Shown piece after piece: positions 1 through 4,495 of a stretch of DNA of 5,030 bases; the first letter of the stretch is position 1, and every line of letters starts with the position of its first letter. The stretch spans positions 1 to 5,030 of the forward strand of contig JAVKSM010000160.1 of the NCBI GenBank assembly GCA_039583705.1. Direction: 5' to 3'. Under the pieces are notes generated by a model. It was not told where the DNA came from, did not search any database, and saw only the letters and a list, made by a program, of their open reading frames with translations. The stretch is from JAVKSM01 sp039583705 (lineage in GTDB: Bacteria; Actinomycetota; Actinomycetes; Mycobacteriales; Pseudonocardiaceae). Position numbers and translations under genes: made by a program.

Positions 1-48
1 CCGGCCCGACATCCGGCTCGGCGGCCGGCCCGACATCCGGCTCGGCAG
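1..48 (-). repeat. 24-bp tandem repeat, two copies, in the coxG linker
   Basis: Positions 1-24 and 25-48 match at 23 of 24 bases. In the coxG frame each copy encodes AAEPDVGP. The array touches the window edge, so more copies may follow. Positions 49-72 resemble the unit only weakly (PVAERA). A period of 24 keeps the frame, so copy number can change without breaking the gene. Confidence 0.85.
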
Positions 49-514
49 CCCGCTCTGCCACCGGCTCGGGCCGGGTGCCGAGCGAATCGGCCAGGCAGGA
101 GGCGAACTGGCCCATGATCTTGTCGCTGACATCGCTGATGACGCCGCGACCGAACTGCGCCGGACGCCCGGTGATGGTCATGTCGGTGACGACCGTGATC
201 TCGGTGGCGTCGCCGGCCGCCACGAGCGTCCCGGTGACCTTCGCCGACGCGGTGCCGTTGCCCCTGAGATCCCGCCCGGAGGCGTTGATCACCACCCGGT
301 GCGCCGCCGCGTCACGCTCGACGAACTCTCCCTTTCCCTTGTAGGTCAGCGAGATCGGGCCGAGCTTCACCTTGACCGCTCCGGTGAACGCGTCCCCCGC
401 CACCGACTCCAGCGTCGCTCCCGGCATGCACGGCGCGACGCGCTCAGGGTCGTTGAGCATCCTCCAGGCATGGTCCACGTCGACCGGAACGGTGAAGTTG
501 TTCTCCAACTGCAC
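1..514 (-). CDS. coxG: CoxG-like SRPBCC protein (CO dehydrogenase subunit G family), 3' end cut by window
   Basis: The frame is open from a GTG at 514 to the window edge: 171 codons and no stop, so the C-terminus is missing. It is a CoxG-family SRPBCC (START-like) protein. Family marks are the start VQLENNFTVPVDVDHAW, CMPGA at residues 29-33, the strand pair around LGPISLTYKGKGEF (51-64), and GRPAQFGRGVISDVS (116-130). After about residue 146 the fold ends and a Pro/Ala/Glu linker begins, with AAEPDVGP repeated twice at 156-171. The start is supported by GGAGGAGG 8 nt upstream and by the family's usual N-terminus. CoxG proteins are known to recruit Mo-hydroxylase CO dehydrogenases to the membrane and assist electron transfer to quinone; many have a C-terminal anchor after a flexible linker, which would lie outside the window. 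It follows the SLM genes after 134 bp, probably in the same transcript. Family call is secure; its role with a form II enzyme is inferred. Confidence 0.93.
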   Translation of the reverse strand, partial: MQLENNFTVPVDVDHAWRMLNDPERVAPCMPGATLESVAGDAFTGAVKVKLGPISLTYKGKGEFVERDAAAHRVVINASGRDLRGNGTASAKVTGTLVAAGDATEITVVTDMTITGRPAQFGRGVISDVSDKIMGQFASCLADSLGTRPEPVAERAAEPDVGPAAEPDVGP

Positions 515-522
515 GGGGACTG

Positions 523-530
523 CCTCCTCC
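523..530 (-). promoter_or_regulatory. Ribosome binding site of coxG
   Basis: GGAGGAGG on the minus strand, 8 nt before the GTG at 514. This near-perfect anti-16S match decides the non-ATG start of coxG and shows that the gene is translated independently of coxM. Confidence 0.85.
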
Positions 531-543
531 GATAGGCGTGAGC

Positions 544-570
544 GGTGGCCCCGGTGGCCCCGGTGGCCCC
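544..570. repeat. Three perfect copies of a 9-bp repeat in the coxM-coxG spacer
   Basis: The plus strand reads GGTGGCCCC three times without a mismatch (minus strand GGGGCCACC). It lies between the coxM stop and the coxG ribosome binding site, in a stretch with no supported gene. Each copy contains GGCC, so the array can pair with itself in several registers. Although 9 bp is a multiple of three, the short frames across it (Gly-Ala-Thr or Gly-Pro-Pro repeats) have no independent support. Confidence 0.85.
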
Positions 571-597
571 GGAACGCCGGACCACCCGAGCGCCGCC

Positions 598-612
598 GGA
601 GCACCGGGCTCC
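598..612 (-). other. Small perfect stem-loop in coxM-coxG spacer
   Basis: GGAGC and GCTCC pair perfectly around a 5-nt loop. It lies 8 nt beyond the larger hairpin at 620-648 in the direction of transcription. No T-tract follows, so it is not a typical intrinsic terminator. A pairing of this size can arise by chance in such GC-rich DNA. Confidence 0.45.
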
Positions 613-619
613 TGACGAG

Positions 620-648
620 GCCGCCGCCCACCCGTGGGTTCCGGCGGC
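620..648 (-). other. GC-rich stem-loop directly after the coxM stop
   Basis: On the minus strand GCCGCC pairs with GGCGGC as the outer stem, with an inner CCCA-CGGG-TGGG hairpin and an asymmetric internal bulge between them. It begins at the base after the coxM stop codon. No T-run follows. It could protect the 3' end of the SLM mRNA segment or cause partial termination before coxG; both are inferences. Confidence 0.5.
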
Positions 649-1500
649 TCAGCCGACGGCTGCGAGCAGCGCGCGACCGGTGAGCACCCTGGCAAGGTGC
701 TCACGGTAGTCCGACGCGGCGTCGCCGTCGCTCGCCGGGCTCGTGCCCTCGGCGGCGTGCTGGGCCGCGGCGCGCACCGCGTCCGCCGTCGCGGGCGACC
801 CGACCAGGGCCTGCTCCACCGACCGGGCGCGGACCGGCGTCGAGGCCATGTTCGTCAGGCCGACCCGGGCCTGCGCGATCGTGCCGCCCTCGACCTGCAC
901 CGCGGCCGCCACACCGACGATCGACCAGGCCTGTGCCACCCGGTGGAACTTCTCGTAGTGGCTTCCCCAGCCGGTGTAGCGGGGGAAGCGGACCTCGGTG
1001 AGGATCTCGTTCTCCTCCAGCGCCGTGGTGAAGAAGTCGACGAAAAAGTCCGCGGCCGGCACGCCGCGCGGCCCGTCAGGGCCGACGCACCCGAACTCCG
1101 CGTCCAGGGCCACCGCGACCGCCCCGAGGTCCCCGGCCGGGTCCGCGTGCGCCAGCGAGCCGCCGAGCGTCCCCCGGTGGCGGACCTGAGGGTCGGCCAC
1201 CGTCCTGGTCGCCGTCGCGAGCAGCGCCACATGCCGGCGGACCGGTTCGGCGCGCAGGATGTCGTGGTGCGGGGTCATGGCACCGATGGCGATGGCGTCG
1301 CCGTCCTCGCGGATTCCGCGCAGCTCGGCGATGCCACCGAGGTCGACCAGCAGTGACGGGGCCGACAGCCGCAGCCGCAGCACCGGAAGCAGGCTCTGCC
1401 CGCCGGCGATCACCTTGGCATCCTCACCGCCGTCCTGCAGGGCCGCCACCGCCTCGTCCAGGGTGGCCGGACGGACGTAGTCGAAGCTGACCGGGATCAC
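649..1500 (-). CDS. coxM: CoxM-like FAD-binding subunit of Mo-hydroxylase
   Basis: This 283-residue protein is the medium, flavin-binding subunit of a molybdenum hydroxylase. It takes electrons from the [2Fe-2S] subunit and passes them to the final acceptor. It starts VIPVSFDYVRPATLDEA, as CoxM/FAD_binding_5 proteins do. The two FAD motifs are AGGQSLLP at residues 32-39 and TLGGS at 111-115, followed by LAHADPAGD; these sit at the same residue numbers as in the characterised Oligotropha CoxM. Its length is the family norm. I chose the GTG at 1500 over an upstream start near 1605 because the extra 35 residues are Arg-rich out-of-frame coxL sequence, the GTG overlaps the coxL stop as GTGA, and GGGAGG lies just upstream. 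The overlap implies translational coupling to coxL. The C-terminus EHLARVLTGRALLAAVG is typical. The family is secure; the substrate is set by CoxL. Confidence 0.95.
   Translation of the reverse strand: MIPVSFDYVRPATLDEAVAALQDGGEDAKVIAGGQSLLPVLRLRLSAPSLLVDLGGIAELRGIREDGDAIAIGAMTPHHDILRAEPVRRHVALLATATRTVADPQVRHRGTLGGSLAHADPAGDLGAVAVALDAEFGCVGPDGPRGVPAADFFVDFFTTALEENEILTEVRFPRYTGWGSHYEKFHRVAQAWSIVGVAAAVQVEGGTIAQARVGLTNMASTPVRARSVEQALVGSPATADAVRAAAQHAAEGTSPASDGDAASDYREHLARVLTGRALLAAVG
680..704 (-). repeat. Perfect 9-bp inverted repeat inside the 3' end of coxM
   Basis: GTGAGCACC (680-688) and GGTGCTCAC (696-704) are exact reverse complements around a 7-nt loop. It lies in codons for EHLARVLTGR, about 30 nt before the coxM stop. 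This is the strongest exact inverted repeat I found by eye. Because the encoded residues are typical of the family, codon choice alone could explain it, but it could also form a stable mRNA hairpin. Confidence 0.75.
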
Positions 1501-3962
1501 CGCGCGCCTCCCTGGTTCGGGTCGATCGAGCCGAGACCGCCGCCCGCGGCACCGACGTTCGCCTCGTCCGCGGCGGAGGCCGACCCCTGCCGCAGCGCCC
1601 GCCACACCCGGTGCGGGGTCAGGGGCATCTCGATGTCGCGCACGCCCAGGTGGCGCACCGCGTCGAGCACCGCGTTGACCACAGCCGGGGTGGAGGCGAT
1701 CGTGCCGGCCTCGCCGACCCCCTTGACGCCCAGCGGGTTGCTCGTGGCCGGGGTCTCGGTGCGGTCGGTGGTGAAGCTGGGCAGGTCGGCCGCCGACGGG
1801 ATCGTGTAGTCCACGAGCGTGCCGCTGGTCAAGGTGCCGGACTCGTCGTAGACAGCCTCCTCGAACAGCGCCTGGGCGATGCCCTGCGCCAGGCCGCCGT
1901 GCACCTGGCCTTCGACGATGAGCGGGTTGACCGCCTTGCCCACGTCGTCCACGCAGACGTAACGGCGGATCGTGGCCTCACCGGTCTCGGTGTCCACCTC
2001 GGCCGCGCACAGGTGGGTGCCGTGCGGGAAGGAGAAGTTCTCCGGGTCGAACGTGTAGTCCGCGTCGAGCGAGGGCTCGATATCCTCGGGGTAGTCGTGC
2101 GCGGCGAACACCGCGAGCGCGACGTCCTGGATCGTGGTGCCCTTCCCGGTGCCCCTGACCGAGAACCTGCCGGCCGTGAACTCGATGTCGTCCTCGGATG
2201 CCTCGAGCATGTGCGCGGCGACCTTCTTCGCTTTCGCCGCCACCTTCTCGGCGGCCTTGACGGCGGCGATGGCGCCGACCGACAACGATCGCGAACCGTA
2301 GGTGTCCATGCCCTTGTGAGCGGACTGGGTGTCACCGTGGATGACCTCGACGTCCTCGAACGGCACGCCGAGCTGGTCGGCGACGATCTGGCTCCACGCC
2401 GTCGCATGCCCTTGGCCGTGCGGTGAGGAGCCGGTGACCACCTCGACCTTGCCGGTGGGCAGCATCCGCACAGCCGAGTACTCCCAGCCCCCGGCGCCGT
2501 AGGACAGCGAGCCCAGCACCCGGGAGGGCGCCAGCCCGCACATCTCGGTGTAGGTCGAGATGCCGATGCCGAGCTGCACCGGGTCGTTGCGGCGTCGGCG
2601 CTCCTGCTGCTCCCGGCGCAGACCCGCGTAGTCGAACAGCTCCTCGGCCTTTGCGGTCGCCGCCTCGTAGTTGCCCGAGTCGTAGGTCAGGCCGCAGACG
2701 GTGGTGAACGGGAACTCCTCGTGGGTGATCCAGTTCTTGCGGCGCAGCTCCATCGGGTCGATCCCGAGCTCGACCGCGAGCTCGTCCATGATCCGCTCGA
2801 TGGCGAAGGTGGCCTCCGGCCGCCCGGCGCCCCGGTAGGCGTCGGTCGGGGTCTTGGTGGTGAACACGTTCGTGCAGGCGAAGTGGTACGCCGGGATTTT
2901 GTAGATCGCGTTGTACATGAACGCGCCCAGGATCGGGATGCCCGGGGTGACCAACCGGAGGTAGGCGCCCATGTCGGCGAGCAGCTCGACTGTGAGGCCG
3001 GTGAGGGTGCCGTCGCGCTTGGCGGAGATCGTGACGTCCTGGATCTGGTCACGGCCGTGGTGGGCGGAGAGCAACGACTCCGAGCGGGTCTCGGTCCACT
3101 TGACCGGCTTGCCCATCCGCTGCGCGCACAGCAGTGTGAGCACCTCTTCCGGGGTGACCTGCAGCTTGCCGCCGAAGCCACCCCCCACGTCCGGCGCGAT
3201 CACCCGCACCTTGTGCTCGGGCAGCCCGAGCGTGAGAGCGGTCATCGTCTTGAGGATGTGCGGGATCTGGGTCGCCGACCACATCGTGAGCTGCTCGCCG
3301 GTGGGGTCGACGACCACCGAGCGGGGCTCCATGAACGCCGGGATCAGCCGCTGCTGGCGGAACCGGCGCTTCACCACCACCGCCTCCGGGTCGGATTCGG
3401 CGGCGGAGATCGCCTTTGCGGCATCACCTCCGGTGCCGGCCTCGGCGGAGTCGAACACCCACCGGGCGCTCCGGTTGGTGCCCAGCTCGGGGTGGACGAG
3501 GGTGGCGCCCTCGCCCAGCGCCGCCGACATGTCCAGCACCGGCTCCAGGGGGTCGTAGTCGACCTCGACGGCGTCGGCGCCGTCCCTCGCGGCGGCCGGG
3601 GTGCGGCCCACGAGCACCGCCACCCCTTCTCCGGCGAAGTGCACGGTGTCCACCGCCAACGGAACGGCGGTCGGCGCCTTCTGGTCCGGGGTTATCGGCC
3701 ATGCACAGGGCAGCCCGACGGTCTCGGTACCAAGGTCCGCGGCGGTGAACACCCCGAGCACCCCCGGCATCCGCCTCGCCGCGTCAGGGTTGATCCCGGT
3801 GATCCTGGCGTGGGCCAGCGGGCTGCGCACGACGCAGAGGTACGCCATCCCGGGGAGCGCGATGTTGTCCGTCCAGCGGGTGCGCCCGGTGATCAGGCGC
3901 AAGTCCTCCTTGCGTCGGCGGGCCTTCCCGAACTCGAGGCCGGGCTCTGCGGTGGTGGTCAT
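1497..3962 (-). CDS. coxL: Form II CoxL-like molybdopterin-binding catalytic subunit
   Basis: This 821-residue protein is the large subunit of a xanthine dehydrogenase family Mo-hydroxylase, which would hydroxylate or oxidise a substrate with water as oxygen source. The N-terminal a/b hammerhead covers about residues 20-140 and the Mo-binding domains about 160-790. Seen motifs are TQIPH at 231-235 (its Gln matches the Mo-contacting Gln of CoxL), GGFGGK at 261-266, AYRGAGR at 375-381, GQGHATAW at 516-523, GSRS at 556-559 and GVGEAG at 748-753 with the catalytic Glu at 751. The active-site loop is AYRGAGR, form II; Gly378 stands where form I has the Cys that binds Cu in CO dehydrogenase. It is therefore probably not a CO dehydrogenase; an aldehyde or N-heterocycle oxidase is possible. 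A Gly/Ala-rich tail follows residue 791. The ATG at 3962 overlaps the coxS stop as ATGA and has GGAAGGGG upstream. No Tat or Sec signal is seen, so it is cytoplasmic. Confidence 0.95.
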   Translation of the reverse strand: MTTTAEPGLEFGKARRRKEDLRLITGRTRWTDNIALPGMAYLCVVRSPLAHARITGINPDAARRMPGVLGVFTAADLGTETVGLPCAWPITPDQKAPTAVPLAVDTVHFAGEGVAVLVGRTPAAARDGADAVEVDYDPLEPVLDMSAALGEGATLVHPELGTNRSARWVFDSAEAGTGGDAAKAISAAESDPEAVVVKRRFRQQRLIPAFMEPRSVVVDPTGEQLTMWSATQIPHILKTMTALTLGLPEHKVRVIAPDVGGGFGGKLQVTPEEVLTLLCAQRMGKPVKWTETRSESLLSAHHGRDQIQDVTISAKRDGTLTGLTVELLADMGAYLRLVTPGIPILGAFMYNAIYKIPAYHFACTNVFTTKTPTDAYRGAGRPEATFAIERIMDELAVELGIDPMELRRKNWITHEEFPFTTVCGLTYDSGNYEAATAKAEELFDYAGLRREQQERRRRNDPVQLGIGISTYTEMCGLAPSRVLGSLSYGAGGWEYSAVRMLPTGKVEVVTGSSPHGQGHATAWSQIVADQLGVPFEDVEVIHGDTQSAHKGMDTYGSRSLSVGAIAAVKAAEKVAAKAKKVAAHMLEASEDDIEFTAGRFSVRGTGKGTTIQDVALAVFAAHDYPEDIEPSLDADYTFDPENFSFPHGTHLCAAEVDTETGEATIRRYVCVDDVGKAVNPLIVEGQVHGGLAQGIAQALFEEAVYDESGTLTSGTLVDYTIPSAADLPSFTTDRTETPATSNPLGVKGVGEAGTIASTPAVVNAVLDAVRHLGVRDIEMPLTPHRVWRALRQGSASAADEANVGAAGGGLGSIDPNQGGAR
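1505..1511 (-). promoter_or_regulatory. Ribosome binding site of coxM
   Basis: AGGGAGG on the minus strand, 4 nt before the GTG at 1500. The spacing is short, but the purine block is strong and, together with the GTGA overlap, fixes the start. It lies within the last codons of coxL. Confidence 0.7.
2820..2840 (-). other. Codons of the CoxL active-site loop AYRGAGR (form II signature)
   Basis: These seven codons encode Ala-Tyr-Arg-Gly-Ala-Gly-Arg. Form I CoxL, the proven CO dehydrogenases, has AYRCSFR here with the Cys holding the Cu of the Mo-Cu site. The Gly at residue 378 cannot do this. The motif decides the functional call of the whole cluster. Confidence 0.95.
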
Positions 3963-4489
3963 CGGTCACCCCTTCCGGTGGCTCCGGCCGGCTCGACAGC
4001 CGGCCCCACAGCCGGGACGGCACCGGGCTTCATCCGGGCGGCGGCGTCCTGGATCGCCCGGACGATGTTCTGATAGCCCGTGCACCGGCAGAGGTTGCCC
4101 TCGATCCCCTCGCGGACAGCGCGCTCGTCGAGGTCGGGGTTGTCGCCGAGCAGGTCGACCGCCTGCATGATCATTCCTGGGGTGCAGAAACCGCACTGCA
4201 GCGCATGGTTGTCGTGGAAGGCCTGCTGCATCGGGTGCAGCACTCCGTCGCGCGCCAGACCCTCGATGGTGGTGACCTCACAGCCGTCGACCTGGACCGC
4301 GAGCACCGAGCACGACTTCACGCTCTGACCGTCGAGGTGGACCGTGCAGGCACCGCAGTTGCTGGTGTCACAGCCGATCACCGTGCCGGTCTTGCCGAGC
4401 CGTTCCCTGAGATAGTGCACGAGCAGCATGCGGGGCTCGACGTCATCGTCGTAGCCGACACCGTCGACCGTGACCCGGATGCGTGCCAT
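3959..4489 (-). CDS. coxS: CoxS-like [2Fe-2S] subunit of Mo-hydroxylase
   Basis: This 176-residue protein is the small iron-sulfur subunit that carries electrons from the Mo centre of CoxL to the FAD of CoxM. The N-terminal plant-ferredoxin-like domain binds one [2Fe-2S] cluster through Cys40, Cys45, Cys48 and Cys60 (GCDTSNCGAC...C). The helical C-terminal domain binds the second through Cys99, Cys102, Cys134 and Cys136 (QCGFCTPGM and GNLCRCTGY). All eight ligands are present, and Gln98 matches the residue that contacts the pyranopterin. After about residue 152 comes a Pro/Ala/Gly tail (PGAVPAVGPAVEPAGA) beyond the conserved fold. The ATG at 4489 is preceded by AAGGAG with a 9-nt spacer and matches the family's N-terminus. 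It is the first gene of the S-L-M set and lies only 6 bp after the upstream mftF-like frame. The family is secure. Confidence 0.97.
   Translation of the reverse strand: MARIRVTVDGVGYDDDVEPRMLLVHYLRERLGKTGTVIGCDTSNCGACTVHLDGQSVKSCSVLAVQVDGCEVTTIEGLARDGVLHPMQQAFHDNHALQCGFCTPGMIMQAVDLLGDNPDLDERAVREGIEGNLCRCTGYQNIVRAIQDAAARMKPGAVPAVGPAVEPAGATGRGDR
3969..3976 (-). promoter_or_regulatory. Ribosome binding site of coxL
   Basis: GGAAGGGG on the minus strand, 6 nt before the ATG at 3962. It lies in the last coxS codons and, with the ATGA overlap, indicates coupled translation of coxS and coxL. Confidence 0.7.
3986..4005 (-). repeat. Perfect 8-bp hairpin just upstream of the coxL ribosome binding site
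   Basis: GGCCGGCT (3986-3993) and AGCCGGCC (3998-4005) pair without mismatch around a 4-nt loop (GTCG in the mRNA). It sits in the Pro/Ala tail codons of coxS and ends 9 nt before the coxL Shine-Dalgarno. It could set the efficiency of coxL translation or ribosome re-initiation. It could also be a chance product of repeated Pro/Ala/Gly codons in GC-rich DNA. Confidence 0.65.
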
Positions 4490-4495
4490 GTTGCC

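Larger units (their letters stand above)
515..648. other. coxM-coxG spacer, non-coding
   Basis: This 134-bp gap is the only clear intergenic stretch of the window; the other cox junctions overlap or nearly touch. It holds two GC-rich stem-loops next to the coxM stop, the triple 9-bp repeat and the coxG ribosome binding site. I see no convincing -10/-35 pair and no T-run after the hairpins, so transcription probably reads through into coxG, perhaps with reduced yield or altered mRNA stability. Confidence 0.6.

Noticed and set aside
1..48. CRISPR or other spaced repeat array
   Set aside because: The two units are directly adjacent with no spacers, and the 24-bp period keeps the coxG reading frame.
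598..648. An intrinsic terminator after coxM
   Set aside because: The stems are GC-rich, but no T-run follows on the minus strand, and coxG continues on the same strand with its own ribosome binding site.
444..704. Collagen-like Gly-Pro-Pro protein in the coxM-coxG spacer
   Set aside because: The Gly-Pro-Pro triplets are just the 9-bp DNA repeat read in one frame; the frame overlaps coxM and coxG and has no domain support.
1520..1527. Palindrome TCGATCGA near the coxL end as an operator
   Set aside because: Eight bases are too few to stand out, it lies within coxL codons, and no flanking symmetry extends it.
649..1605. A longer coxM starting near 1605
   Set aside because: The added 35 residues are Arg-rich sequence from coxL read in another frame, and the family's N-terminus begins at the GTG at 1500, with its own ribosome binding site and GTGA overlap.
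1497..3962. A bona fide form I CO dehydrogenase
   Set aside because: The loop reads AYRGAGR, without the Cys needed for the Mo-Cu site.
2721..4073. A 450-codon open frame on the plus strand
   Set aside because: It lies wholly antisense to coxL and the end of coxS. Its peptide is a low-complexity Arg/Gly/Val/His mix with no domain, as expected from the mirror frames of GC-rich genes.
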